DNA of 64,000 nt from Platycnemis pennipes (taxonomy: Eukaryota > Arthropoda > Insecta > Odonata > Platycnemididae), in the NCBI GenBank assembly GCA_933228895.1, contig OW121852.1, positions 127,901,544 to 127,965,543 of the forward strand, written 5' to 3'. Positions within the stretch are counted from its first letter, which is position 1, and each line of letters starts with the position of its first letter. Both the position numbers and the translations under genes were made by a program. Below the pieces are notes generated by a model. It saw nothing but the letters and a program-made list of their open reading frames with translations, was not told the DNA's origin and did no database searches. Shown here one piece after another: positions 10,174 through 21,792 of the stretch.

Positions 10174-10182
10174 CACTTCCAT

Positions 10183-11980
10183 TTTGCTGGATCGACCTGC
10201 CTTTTTAATTCAATGTATTTCTTATTTCTCATTATTCAGTTCGAATACTCCGTTCCTTCTCCCTTTACCCCGATTTCCCAATATTCTTTCCCCTATCATG
10301 CTCTCCCATCACTCATTGCCCGTTTCATGCTGATTTCTAATTTCTTTTCTGAACCTCTCCCACCATACTCTTCCTCATTTGTTTTCCTTTCCATCCACAT
10401 TACCTTCTCCACACTAGAATCTCCAAAATTACCATTCTCTCGTTTTCCTCTTTCTTAGACGGTGATGATGGACTGTTTCGCTATCTATATTATCGCTGTA
10501 ACTATAGCTGTAGTTCCCTGTAAAACGTTGTGGTCAAGGCAGCTGTTGGCTGCATTTGCATGGCATCTTCAATCGCATGTGTGGTTCTCTCCCTTCGTAC
10601 CGACGTCCGCCAAAGCGTGTTACACTAGAATTGTCATTTAAGGTGGCTGGGTCGAAATTTACAGGTGTATAGATTTTCTTCATAATTGCAATATTTTTTC
10701 CTTTAATTATGCTCTAAAATTCTATGGGAAATTTTTTTTGGGGTTTTCAGTGTAGTTTTTGAGATATTTAAGGTTTTTTTTTAACATGGGGCCTTATGGC
10801 GCACCCCGCTTCGTAAGGGTCAACTTATGTATTATTTATGTTTCTACCATACACCAAAAACTGAAATGATGTGGATATTAGCGAACAATTTTTATTCTGA
10901 GAAAATTAACCAGTGTTATCGACTTATTTCCTCCGTATATACGAAAGAAATAAAATATTCCTTGAATTTTCAAATATCGCGCGCGAAGTTTTAGGTGCAT
11001 TTGGCAACGTGAAATCAGACGAGGGAAAGCGAACGCGCGAGAAACCACAACAAATCACACCACAAAGTCCAAGAACATTACAATGTAGTCTCCTTGACAG
11101 TGTTCTTGAGAATAGACGAATACGACACCTACCGTTACGACCGCTGAAACTCAGAAACAATTGCCTACACAACAGCAGTGCCGAATTTCAGAATGTGCGT
11201 TGTTGCCGAGTAAAAAGAGAGATTAGATAAATGGTTTAAACAAATGTTATAAATGTTTAAGCGTTTAATCACAATTATTTCGTCACTACAAAATATGCGA
11301 ATACCCATAGCACAAAATTACATACTTTTTCAATCCGTACATTAAAACCAACATCTCCAAGGTCAAAGGATATGCACAGAGTGACAACGTTCAGGTTGCC
11401 AGAAACCGAATCAAGTCAAGTTTTATGTTATGTTTCAGGTCAATATTTAAATTCAAAAGGGCAATGTTTCAATATGACTTGAGAATTTGAGGCATCCGGA
11501 TAAAATTTCGTGTAATTTAATCATCTCCAAGCAATTTTTTAGTGCCATTGAAATTATATGAACACTAGTTCTCAACGACTCACGATTACCGAAACAGCCA
11601 CCTATACAGACTGATGCGTGGGAATCCTATTGCATAAAGCAGCGAACTGCGTGAAGATTTGCCCAAATTCACGGGTGACTGGGTGAACGATAGGATCTGC
11701 TCCATTACTATGCACTCTTGCCGCGCCATTTCAAGGTGTAATTTAACTGTAAAAAGCTGTTAGTTCGGGTACCACAAAACATTAATGCGAATTGATCTTG
11801 TATGTTGAAATGACGATTTCTCTCTGGGCCGAATCCAAAAAGACTGTTCCCTTCCCTCTCCCCTCATGATCACCATCTCGCGCCCAAGTGCATCTCCTCC
11901 GATTACTTCTTTCGGTGCATCGGAAAGACTTCGAAAGCTCCCTCAGGGCTGGCTCCCTTGTTTACCCTCCCACCTCACGA
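10183..11980. other. Unassigned intron 1 sequence
   Basis: Contains a pyrimidine-rich stretch (10213-10458) with weak LINE-like character on the minus strand and a T-rich block (10680-10790). AGGTGGCTG at 10639 and CAGCCACCT at 11595 could be ends of a decayed element but the match is too short to call. No gene supported. Confidence 0.35.
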
Positions 11981-12076
11981 TTTCCATTCAGAAATCTAAC
12001 GAAAACAACGTGACGCTATTCATAAACAGAGCTCTTCCCCGATTGCATAGGCGATATTTCCGCGGTGGATTTGCGC
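11981..12076 (+). repeat. Dispersed 96-bp repeat, copy 1
   Basis: Matches 13653-13748 with only a few substitutions, beginning TTTCCATTCAGAAATCTAAC. The same + frame is open in both copies and encodes QKSN then TLFINRALPRL in each, so it may be a fragment of a transposon ORF or simply a recent non-coding duplicate. Confidence 0.8.
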
Positions 12077-12670
12077 CGACGGTTCCTTTGCAGGAAACCT
12101 ATAACACCATATCAGGCTCTATGCCCTCTTTGGTGGAAGTTAGGAAGTTGTATAGGAGATAATAAGAGGTATTGGGATCCTAATTATGGGATTAGTGATG
12201 AGAAAATTTGAATGTTTTAATTATGGTTTTGTGAGGAGACTATGAGAACGATTGTTTCGTTAGGGAAGGGACGATTGAGATGGTAAACTGTTGTTATATT
12301 TATTTTTCGATAAGTTATCTTGTTGAGGATGTTTACAGAACGTAATGTGTACATTTACTCGGGCGTCCCGTACTAAGGATCGCACGAGCACGTGAATGCA
12401 CAAACAGTTGAAATATACACGATATTGTGCGATGAAAACACGATTTCTGTGCGTTGAGAACGTATTTGTTTGGGTCATTTCACTTTCTGTTCCCACCTGA
12501 ATCGCGTATCACGCCCGTTGAGCACAATCTTGTTGTGAACTACTAAGTTGGGGAACGTATTGCATAGCCAGGGCTTCAAGGGGCAATACTGTTGTTGTAA
12601 TAGGGTGAATATGAGCACAACTCGAGTGTGATCGCAGTGCCACTGAACCCCTTCTATTGCTATCTCTAAT

Positions 12671-13223
12671 AATGGGGTCGTTTACCATATTTTTTTATTT
12701 GCCGAATATGATAGAGTTTGTAAAATAAAAAGACCCGTATTTTTCCGTTTTTGGATCAGTCAATTATTTCTTGAGTTATAGGCGGCGAAAAACTGATGTT
12801 TTTAACCTTTTCGGAAAAGTGGGCGTGGTGCAACCTCTGACGTATATCCACTTCGTCCAATCACAAATGAGCCCGCGAAGCTACTTTGCCTTATCGCAAT
12901 GGGGGGGGGGGGGGCGGGGGGGAGACACTGCTGACTCTGCCAATAGGACAGTTCCGACAGCATCTGTGCGAGCAAACCTTCCGAGAACCCCCCTCCACTC
13001 CCTTCGCTTCCACGAAAGGCACTCAAGGACGGGGGGAAAATGACTTCAATGTTATCACAGCAGCTTTTTCGGTGGGCGTCACCTTTTTCTTATTTTAATT
13101 TTTGATTTATGAGTGAATGGTTGTGGTTAGGAGATTAATTTTTTCACTAAAATTCTTTTTTGTTTCCATCTAACGATTTCGTGTACAAAATTGCGAGTTC
13201 GGTTCCGAGTAAACGCCCCCATT
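12671..13223. mobile_element. MITE family E, copy 1
   Basis: Ends AATGGGGTCGTTTAC and (reverse complement) AATGGGGGCGTTTAC form near-perfect terminal inverted repeats. The interior is shared with copies at 16170 and 48376: GCGAAAAACTGATGTTTTTAA, AAAGTGGGCGTG, TTTGATTTATGAGTGA, TTTCCATCTAAC. A run of 13 G, a C and 7 G at about 12901-12921 replaces shorter sequence in the other copies and could be expansion or a base-calling artefact. Confidence 0.85.
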
Positions 13224-13558
13224 ATTCTCAAATCCCAAAGAAGCAGCATGCCTCACTGGAGTGGGTCAGGTCCAATAAGATTTAGTGCTATAGTTTACTT
13301 GTGTATTGAGAATGTCTGAATGTATGCTAATGCCACTTTTTACACAAATATTATGTAAGTAATTTTTAAATTCCCCGCGTTTATTTCATATGCGTATTCC
13401 TATCGGTATATTCTACCACTTGGCTACACAATGCAGGCTATCTGGCCTCCCATTAACGTACTGACCGAGTGAGGAACAACTTGCATAATGGATTTTTTTA
13501 TCCATTGTCAACTCTGTGTGAACACCCAAAGATTCTATGCACGTGACGCCACTGCATT

Positions 13559-13620
13559 TACATCTACGTTATACACTGTGAGCCACCGCGAAGGTGTGTG
13601 GCAGGGGGTAAAGGTGGCAA
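13559..13620 (-). mobile_element. LINE family A 3' tail fragment
   Basis: CATCTACGTTATACACTGTG, GAGCCACCGCGA and GGTGTGTGGCAGGGGG, the family A 3' end read on the minus strand. Confidence 0.75.
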
Positions 13621-13652
13621 TACATGTACTACTTCTACATCTATTAACCGCG

Positions 13653-13748
13653 TTTCCATTCAGAAATCTAACGAAGACGACGTGACGCTATTCATAAACA
13701 GAGCTCTTCCCCGATTGCGTAGGCGATATTGCCGCGGTGGATTTGCGC
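13653..13748 (+). repeat. Dispersed 96-bp repeat, copy 2
   Basis: Second copy of 11981-12076, starting 32 bp after the LINE tail at 13559-13620. Confidence 0.8.
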
Positions 13749-13899
13749 TTGGTGAATTTGTACTCTCTACTTCTACTTAACCGCAGCTAAGAGCTACAAT
13801 GTTAACATGTTAGGTCAAAGCATGATAAGGTTGGGAAGATTTGTTCGGGGAATGAGAAAAGTTTTGTTGCCTCGAGCTGCTTATTTCTAGCTGCCGTCA

Positions 13900-14290
13900 T
13901 TCATCCTCGCGATTCGACACGTGAGTGCACGAAGTGGCTAATCTCCAGACTGCGCAATCTCATGCCTCATGTGAAGCGGCCTCGGCGAAACCAGACAGCG
14001 TGCCGGCGATGTAATTTTTTTCGGAGAGCGTCCGGAGATTTTCGAGTGCCGTTGCTTTCTGCTTTTGCCGGTCCACCGCTTGCCCTCCCTTCGGGGGGGG
14101 GACCGCCCTGGTCCGCGTGATAGAGGCGCCGGCGTCTGGCGAGCGGGGAGGAGGAGGCAGTGCGCCGCCCGTTGGAGATGCGCGTCGCGCACCTGCCCGG
14201 GGGAACTTCTTTGGTGCTCGCGCGGACCAACTCACCCAAAGCGCGGGGAATGTTTCCAGTTTTAAAGCCTGCGAGTGACGTCGAGACAAG
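13900..14290. promoter_or_regulatory. GC/CpG-rich island in intron 1
   Basis: Strong rise in GC and CpG over about 390 bp, with blocks such as GAGGCGCCGGCGTCTGGCGA and CCACCGCTTGCCCTCCC. Overlapping frames are open on both strands, which is expected of GC-rich DNA and not evidence of coding. It could be an enhancer, an alternative promoter or an unrecognised exon. It is interrupted on its right by a DNA transposon. Confidence 0.35.
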
Positions 14291-14298
14291 GTCGTACA

Positions 14299-15716
14299 GG
14301 GTGGCGATCGTCAGGGAAAACCGGGAAAACCTGGAATTGTCAGGGAATTTTGGAAATCTGGAAAAGTCAGGGAATAGTCAGGGAATTCTCGTAACAGTCA
14401 GGGAGAAACTGGCATAGGACATTCTCAATTCATAGGAAAACTAATGTCCGTCGCGGAAGTGCAGAGAATAAACCCCGTCAATTCGTTGAACATTCAGTTG
14501 TGAATCTTAGTTGTTAAGTTGTGAATCAGTCGTACAATGTATCCCTTTTGTAAATCCTTAATGCGATATTTGCCTAGTACTGTTAAAATTCATGATCACC
14601 GCGTATTCTGCTCATGACAAGGAATCCGAGGCTTTGTTTTTCGGAAGATTTTACCTCGCGTTTTTTTAACTTCCGAGACTCGGGTCGAGAGGTAATTGTT
14701 TGCAGTTCTAAAAATACGAGACGTTGGTTATTAAAACGGTAATACAAGTACGATCACACGTGTAAACAAAATCTTACGTAAGATCATCTTCGATTTCCAT
14801 ACCCCCTTCGCGAGACCATAAGAAGAGTTCTCCTCCCCTCCCCACCTTTCACACTTGACATAATTATTGAATGGCCCCCTTAGCTCCCTCTCGAAGCAAT
14901 TTAGTCAAGTCACAAACCACCTCAATTATGGCATTCCTAAATATGACGCTGCCGTTGCTAATTGCCTCCTGTTTTCGCTCCCTGTGGCGCGATTACTTTT
15001 TTTTTAACAAATACATATTTTTACATTTTTTATTCCCTCTTACAATCAAGGGGTTACGACCACGTTAATCAAATTGTTATTCGCTTCTAAAACTCGTGCC
15101 ATCCGATTTTCATCCAGTCCAAGAACTTGGCTTTGGCTTGAGTTTTTCGCGTAGCTTAGTGATACCTGTGCCGGAGTCCGCCAGTAAATTGGCCATTAAC
15201 TTTCCATTCGATGCCTTTTCAGTAATCTTCAACTTCCCAGAACAACCACGACACGCCACCTCTTCCTTGAAGAATTAGACATAGTCAATTTGTAATTTTA
15301 CCGAAGGAAACATACATGGCCACGGAAATAAGATACACGGCAGCGAAAAATGAGCATTTTCACGCTCGACGTAATTATTGAATCGTAGAATTCTTAGCTC
15401 CCTCTTGAAGCAATTTAGTCAGGTCACAAACCACCTCAAATATGGCATTCCTAAATGTGACGCTGCCGTGTCACTTGTGAAGTTTTGATATATATTGTTC
15501 ATTACGGCGGAGGTTCCATATATTTTTCATTCTTATAGCTTCTAAATTTTCAGCTTTTAACATTTTCTGAGTTTTGACGAAAATTTAATTCAGCAGAAAA
15601 AAATATTCTGATAATTGGAGACCTTTTGGCGATCGGTCAGGGAAATTGGTAAAGCCATCAGGGAAAAATCAGGGAAAAGTCAGGGAATTTGAAAATTCGT
15701 TATCAGTAGCCACCCT
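14299..15716 (-). mobile_element. DNA transposon family G, copy 1, with 8-bp target duplication
   Basis: Flanked by GTCGTACA at 14291-14298 and 15717-15724. Ends are GGGTGGC / GCCACCC with subterminal arrays of GTCAGGGAA and CTGGAAAA motifs. An 8-bp duplication suggests hAT-like, but the exact end is ambiguous by one base. On the minus strand a frame is kept in all three family members (here EVACRGCSGKLKITEKA and LMANLLADSGTGITKL around 15150-15270), so the element probably encoded a protein on that strand. Part of the interior is duplicated (14848-14955 resembles 15353-15470). Confidence 0.8.
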
Positions 15717-15724
15717 GTCGTACA

Positions 15725-16169
15725 CCATTTCGGAAATTAAAGACTTTAGCTTGGCTTCATAATGTCAAGTTAACTTAAATCATAAAGTGATCGTAGGCGA
15801 AAAGTTGCGCTGGTTGCCAAACTTCTGAAAGCAAATGTTAGACACTGTTAGTTGACATGAACGTCGATAGCATGGAAGAGGTTAGAATGTACTGGTTGTG
15901 GAGGCACTGGCATGCTGGGTGATATGGGTGACAGTGAAGCCAGAATGGAGGTGCTTGGGAACGATTAAGCCCCGCCTCCTCCGTACAAAGCGTTGCGTTT
16001 TATATGGCAACTTCTGGATACTGCATGTGAATTGAGACATAAACAACAATGAAATCGAACCAAAATTACATTACAGTGTGGCGTCAGTTAATCTTCCTAG
16101 AGCTATTTAATGGGCATGTTTAGGCATTTTATTACCCTGTGAGTTAGTTTTATTACTAAAAGTGGTTAG
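15725..16169. other. Unassigned intron 1 sequence
   Basis: No gene or repeat recognised between the family G element and the next MITE. Confidence 0.35.
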
Positions 16170-16263
16170 AATGGGGTCGTTTACCATATTCTTTATTGCC
16201 AAATATGACAGAGTTTGCAAAATAAAAAGACCCATTTTTTTCCTATCTTCGATCCGTCAATTA

Positions 16264-16607
16264 AGCTACGTTTCCATGTGGCCGTTTTCGCATTGCGTTG
16301 CCGCTGCGCTGTGCGGCAGGAAAATACCCTGTTTTCATGTCAACGGCAGCGCCAGCAGCAACGCACCAAAACATATGACGGTGGTAAACCGTGGTATATG
16401 ATAATCCGTAGCGAAAGAATCACGTGACGAACAAATGTCAGGCAGAATGCGTTGTTCCTCGCTCTGACGCAGCTGCGTCAACGCAGGTTGCGTTAAAAGA
16501 TGAAGGATAACCAGCTCGGTCGGCAACGCAGGCTGCGTTGGCGTGCTCGCTTCTGATTGGTGGCGCAGTGTGCGTCAACGGAAAAACGGCCACATGAAAA
16601 CGTGGCT
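16264..16607 (+). mobile_element. Harbinger-like MITE family F, copy 1
   Basis: Ends AGCTACGTTTCCATGTGGCC and (reverse complement) AGCCACGTTTTCATGTGGCC, flanked by TTA at 16261-16263 and 16608-16610. A 3-bp TWA target duplication is characteristic of PIF/Harbinger. It sits inside MITE family E copy 2, whose uninterrupted target is visible at 12750-12785. No coding capacity; GC-rich CTGCGTTG-type motifs repeat inside. Confidence 0.9.
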
Positions 16608-16979
16608 TTAGTCTCGAGTTATAAGCGGCGAAAAACTGATGTTTTTAACCCTTTCGGAAAAGTGGGCGTGCAAAGGACTAGTACGTCATCCACCTCGTCC
16701 AATCTCAATTAAGACCGCGAAGCTCCTTCGCCTTATCACAATGGGGGATACGCAGCTGACTGTGCCAATGGAAGTGGTTGCGACAGGATCTCTTCAGGCA
16801 GACCTCCCCTCCCCACTTCTACTCCCCTCCTGTTCTTCCTCAATGTAGTCAAGGACGGGAGATGGATGACGTAGTAAGTCTCACAGCGACTTATTCGGTG
16901 GGCGTAATCTTTTGCTTATTTAAAATTTTGATTTATGAGTGAGTGGCTCTGGTTAAAGGATTAATTTATGCACTAAAAT

Positions 16980-17136
16980 TAAATGGATGATTTGCGGCGA
17001 GACTACGTGAAATTGCATCATGTTGAATTGAAAAAAATGTTAATTTCCCATAGGTAACTTTACTCGACCAGTTTCGTCGCTGTGCGACATCATCAGCATC
17101 ACCTGTGTGAAATTTACAAAGTTTTTTTCAATTCAA
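16980..17136 (-). mobile_element. 157-bp insertion with a hammerhead-ribozyme-like motif
   Basis: Flanked by CACTAAAAT at 16971-16979 and 17137-17145, a 9-bp target duplication. On the minus strand it reads CTGATGATGTCGCACAGCGA then CGAAACTGGTC. This has the CTGATGA box, a 5-bp stem GTCGC/GCGAC with loop ACA, the GAAA box and a GTC cleavage-type triplet. Such motifs are known in Penelope-like elements and retrozymes. There is one extra base at the foot of the stem compared with the consensus and stem I is weak, so activity is uncertain. Confidence 0.6.
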
Positions 17137-17216
17137 CACTAAAATCAACTTTTCGTTTCCATCTAACGATTTCGAGTACAAAATAGCGAATTCGGTTCCG
17201 AAAAAATGCCCCCCTT

Positions 17217-18185
17217 TAAGCTATTGAAACTGTATGTATGGTGAGTGTTGGCGTGTTTGTTCCATTCCCTCAGTCTCTTGTACGAACTGTAGAAATGCAT
17301 TCCATTATCCATGTTACTAATCTAATTTTTCCTGCTTGAAAAACAACTTCATCCGTATGAGTATCGCGAGTAGGAAGCCGTTGTATGTCCGTGCCTACCT
17401 AGATGGCCGCAGGCTTCTCAAATCCGCTGCGATGCCTCCTCCAGTACATTATAGCCTCCTTGTACAGCATATTGTTTTGTCTATAATTGTTTTAAAATAT
17501 TCCATAATATTGAGGAAGATAATAAAACCGGGCGTAAAGCTTTTATTTCCGGAACCAATGATTGGCCTCTTCCATAGACTCGAGATCCAGTGCAACGCCT
17601 TATTTGGTTTTAGAATTTATTCTTACAATATTTTTTGACTATTTCACTGTTGCTTTTTCGCCAGAAAATGAGTGCGCAAAATGACATACATGATGACATG
17701 TAGAGTGCCTAGGAATTGAAAGCTAGTAAGTAGTATCTCACTTTCTGTCTCACAGTAATAAAGAATTAGGTATTGTGATCTTTGTGGCTGCCAAGAAATT
17801 TAGCCTTGAGAATGGTGGTCACTTAATCTCCTAATTACCATGAAGTCATAGAAAATTTTTCACTATGAGTTCACTTCATGCCAAAGCTGAAGTTTAGTAC
17901 GTCGCGGAATTACAAATGAGAAAATTTTGAATTAATGTTTCAGTTTCATCTGGTGGAGTTATCATCTCTCTAGTGTCTCGTAAATTTAAAATAGGTAAAT
18001 TATCACTCTTAAGTTTGATGTCTTCACGAATGATGAAATTATCGGTCGTGACATCCAAACCAAAAGTCCATTTTAACACTTACTGTACTGCAACAGTAAT
18101 AATGTCCTTTCTACCAGCGAAATGCCACCAACGTCTCGTCATGTTAAATTTAACTCAAGACATTAAAGTAATAAGTAAATCTAAA
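17217..18185. other. Unassigned intron 1 sequence
   Basis: AT-rich, no gene or repeat recognised. Confidence 0.35.
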
Positions 18186-18850
18186 CTACATCTACATCTA
18201 CATGATACCCTGCAAGCCACCGCGAGGGTGTGTGGCAGGGGGTGAAGATCACCAAGCATGCACTGAAGACATGCAAACAAGCAACTATAGGGTCTCGTGC
18301 ATCTAGATTGTTAGTATCTATAGTATTTAAGGGGTTAATACATGCATCACGCACTACAGACTACACTAAAATATTTCACCTACCTATCCCTTTGCTATGC
18401 TGCCCATTCTGTTCTCTTATAGTACGGGGGAGAAATGCCATTTTGAATCTATCAGTACGGCAATCTATCTCTCTATAATCTTATTTATCTGTTCGAATCT
18501 AGCATAACACGCTGGCGTTTTTAATATGTGCCTAACATCTTCAGTAAAGCTATGCGATTGAAATTCCTCTAATAGATTTAATCTGTACTTTAACCTACGC
18601 TCTGATAATGACTCCCACCCTAATTCTTTTATTAATTCCGAAACGCTACTCAACCTATCGTAACACCTTTTAACGAACCTAGCTGCTCTACGCTGCACAC
18701 TGTCTAGTTCTCTCATCAAACCTAATTCATTCGGATCCCATACACTGGCTGCATACTCAAGGTGGGGCATAGCTAGTGAAAAGTAACATCGCTCTTTTGT
18801 CTTCTCATCACATTCTTCTGGGCGACTAATCAATAGGATGTTTCAATTTC
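18186..18850 (-). mobile_element. CR1/L2-like LINE (family A), 3' part with RT C-terminus
   Basis: The minus strand encodes the end of a LINE reverse transcriptase (18833-18465), with KERCYFSLAMPHLEYAASVW, LDSVQRRAARFVKR and LGWESLSERRLKYRLNLL, typical of the CR1/L2/Jockey group thumb region. A 3' UTR of about 275 bp follows and ends in GCTTGCAGGGTATCATGTAG and a GTAGAT repeat at 18186-18203. 5' truncated. This copy defines the 3' UTR used to recognise the short family A tails elsewhere. Confidence 0.85.
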
Positions 18851-18924
18851 CCTCGCAACTGAGGCCTCATTTGACCGGAAACACGTTTTATTGCGCTGAT
18901 AGACAGATGGCATTCACGTCAGTG

Positions 18925-19148
18925 GTTTGGCTGGTGTAATGGTCCAGAGTACTGGCCTCTCTGCCCAAGGACCCAGGTTCGATTCCCAGCAGTGGCAGAT
19001 ATTTTTCATTGCTAAACTGGCCACTACCTGAGTGCTTCGTGAAGAGCATTCGAATTCAGCGCTGCGTCCGTCGGATAAAGCCGTTGTTCCCTTGGCGCCT
19101 TTCGTTTAGAGCAGGCTAGTGCCGACGCCGGATTTCTCTCCACCCTTC
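18925..19148 (+). mobile_element. tRNA-derived SINE (family B), 3' truncated
   Basis: Head with A-box-like TGGTGTAATGGTCCAGAG and B box GGTTCGATTCCC, then the family body through GCCGACGCCGGATTTCTCTC. Similarity stops after CTCCACCC. More diverged than the other + strand copies, and no target duplication was found. Confidence 0.8.
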
Positions 19149-20139
19149 AAATGCGATCGATACAGTGAATGAAATCTCTTCCTGCCTCTCTTTGTGTTTG
19201 ACCGTCACGATCGTGTGATGAACGTTCATCGTCAGCTAAGTGATAAGGGCTTTGCAACCAGAGGGGTCCGTGTTCAAAGCCGGGTGGGGGTTGCGAACAT
19301 TCCAAGAGAAACCAATGCTGTTATTATGTCTGGGGGAAAGTTCTTTCTCGGAAATCGCAGACGGCGCTGAAGAAAAAAAACCGGTCCCCCTACAATGGAC
19401 TGCTGCCTCTTTTTAAATCAGGCTTTACATAGTGACGTGTGAAGTGCCCTCGTTTTTTAAAACGACTATCACGCGAGAAAAGTGTGGTTTTTGAAATGCG
19501 ATGTTATAAATAATATAAAAGCGCACTACTTTCTCACAAATTATTAAATCCATATTTCAATTCTCCGTCCGGCCATCCCTTGATTGCCGTTAGCGATGCA
19601 ATCTGCATCTCGAAACTCAACGAAGCCATCTGGTCGATTACACGTCTGCCTGCTAATTTAATGGTCGCGGGATCTAGTCTCGTCTCTAGTGATTTTTCCT
19701 AAGATTTAAGATAAGCTTAGGAGTGTCTCCGATATCAGTCCTTTCGAATGTCGGCATAAGTCACTCCAATGTGGCCTAAATAATGAGCGACGAATAAAAC
19801 AAATAGATTAAGGACACTAGTCTTTCCCTCGGAATACGTTACATCCGTGAACACTACCCCTCTTTTCGACGGTTATGCAAAACTAAAGAAAGTTAGATAT
19901 GCAATAATTAGAAGAAATCCTAAATTTGAACGGAATCTAACTCTGGTGCGCCTTCAAAATCTATGTTAATTTGATATGTCTGCACGTTTCTGTGATTTGG
20001 AATATTCCTACGCTACTTTCTGCCTCAAGGATAAAATGGTTTTATTATAACTTTGTAGGTGTTATAGTTTTTCTTAGCAACTTCTGTTCGTGGTATGTTT
20101 GAGCTGATCTTTAAACTCGTGACGAAGATTGAGGAATGA
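19149..20139. other. Unassigned intron 1 sequence with a possible tRNA-like remnant
   Basis: GGGTCCGTGTTCAAAGCC near 19262-19282 resembles a B box and may be an old SINE head. Otherwise nothing recognised. Confidence 0.3.
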
Positions 20140-20525
20140 TCTGTGTCATCATCATCGGTCATCAATCCTAAGATTGGTTTGCCGCAGCCCTCCATTCAAT
20201 TCTTCTTTCGGCCAACCTTTTCATATTAACGTTAATTCTTCTCTTTTACATCCTTCACAACTTGTTCCATACATCTCATACGAGGCCTGCCTTTTCCGTT
20301 CTTCCCGTTCACTTTTCCCTCGACGTTTGTCTTCATTAGGCCATCGTGTCTTAAGATATGGCCGATTATGTTATCCCGCCTTCTTTTTAGTTTTCAGCAG
20401 ACTTCTCCTTTCTCGCACTCTTCTTAAGACCTATTTGTTTGTCACTCGGTCGATCCATTTAATATTCGAAGAATCTATGTACAGCATTAATGTTTTTATC
20501 CAGGATGAGTGTTTGTCCTTTTCCA
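20140..20525 (-). mobile_element. LINE family C 3' fragment
   Basis: CATCATCATCGGTCATCAAT at the 3' end, then the conserved blocks CATACGAGGCCTGCCTTTTC, CATTAGGCCATCGTG and TTAAGATATGGCCGATTATG. On the minus strand these are the gene family's IGHILRHDGLMKT-type tail. 5' truncated. Confidence 0.8.
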
Positions 20526-21004
20526 GTTTTATCCCTCTGCTGGTTTTTGAGACGTGGGATCAGAATAAGTTTGCCTGGTGAGGCGGAACACGGTTTTTAT
20601 GAGGGTTTTACAGTTTTTGAGAGCAGAATCATTCGGCTCGTGCGTCTCATCCTCGGTGATTTCCTCACATGTCGAATCAATTATTCTTATAAGTTGCTTA
20701 TCCATATTTCTCTCTCGTTGTGTTAAGTTCGCATTCTTAATCTGCCAATTGAATTGCTGCTCGCTGAGTGTCCGATTCGGAAAGTGGGAGCTGCCAGCCT
20801 CGCCTTTGCCGGAAAGGAAACCACGTATCCGCGCAGAGATGATTCCATGCACTTTTTGCTCTCCCGGAATCGGTGGCCTATTGTATGGCGGGCGCGGATG
20901 CAACGAATAACGGCTCAAAGGGTGACATCGTGGCTGAGTTTACGTGAAATTTCCCAAGGGATTGAAATGTTTTTGGTTGAATGTTTTTGCCTTGAGCTCT
21001 GCTA
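20526..21004. other. Unassigned sequence between two LINE fragments
   Basis: A minus-strand open frame of 129 codons (20918-20529) spans it. It has no recognisable domain, starts beside a LINE fragment, and I do not call it a gene. Confidence 0.3.
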
Positions 21005-21792
21005 TGGCTGTACAGACACTTTTCAGACTATTTCAAAAAAGCGTTCGACGAAGTTTCTCATTGCAAGTCAATCGTGATTTCAGCAAGTTTTTGGATAAAT
21101 AAGGACGTTATGTGTTGGATTAAGGATTTTTAGTGGGTGCGGGGAGAGTTTCGTTATAGATGGTATCATGTCCGACAAAATCAGTCACATCGGGTGTTCC
21201 CCAAGGGTGCCTAATTGGTCCCCTTCTATTTATTTTACTCATTAATGATATAGGTACCATTGTGAGTAGCAAACTTAGACTTTTCACTGACGAGGCGGTG
21301 CTATACGAGGAATCTTCAAATGACGAAGATTGGGAATCACTTAGTAGAGATCTGGATGCATTTCAAGCTTGGTGCTATGAGTGGCAGTCAGAACTAAACC
21401 TAAAAAAGTGTGTAGCTGTACATTTTTGGAAAAAGAATAGTTCACTACATTCTATAAAATTAGTAAACCCAAAATCGTTAGCGTTGAGTATTTACGTGTG
21501 GCAATTAATAAAAATTCATCGTGGGGGAATACAGGTGGGAGTTACGCATATGCGGTGAAGCCAACAGAAGCTAGGATTTATTTGAAGGATAATAGGGAAA
21601 TGTGACGAAAAGACAAAGGAGCATTGTTACTTTTCACCTGTTGGCCGTGCCTTGAATCTACATTGAGTTTATGGAATCCGAATGAATTAGTTTTGATCAC
21701 AGAACACAGTGTTCTGCGAAGAGCATCTAGGTTCTCCACTACCAAACACCCTTGTGATGGCTTACAGGGTATTACGTAGATGTAGATTTGAT
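21005..21792 (+). pseudogene. CR1/L2-like LINE (family A) reverse transcriptase remnant
   Basis: The + strand carries a damaged RT: a KAFDEVSHCK-type block near 21040, then VTSGVPQGCLIGPLLFILLI and a catalytic box RLFTDEAVLYEE in which the expected FADD is FTDE. Further down there is ESTLSLWNPNEL and RRASRFSTTKHP. It ends in CTTACAGGGTATTACGTAGA, the family A 3' end. Stops and frameshifts and the lost catalytic Asp show that it is dead. Confidence 0.85.

Larger units (their letters stand above)
16170..17216. mobile_element. MITE family E, copy 2, carrying two nested insertions
   Basis: Same ends and interior as copy 1 but interrupted by a Harbinger-like MITE (16264-16607) and by a 157-bp insertion (16980-17136), each with its own target duplication. 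Removing them leaves a sequence collinear with 12671-13223. Confidence 0.85.

Noticed and set aside
20529..20918. 129-codon minus-strand frame
   Set aside because: No recognisable motif and bounded by LINE debris; insufficient support.
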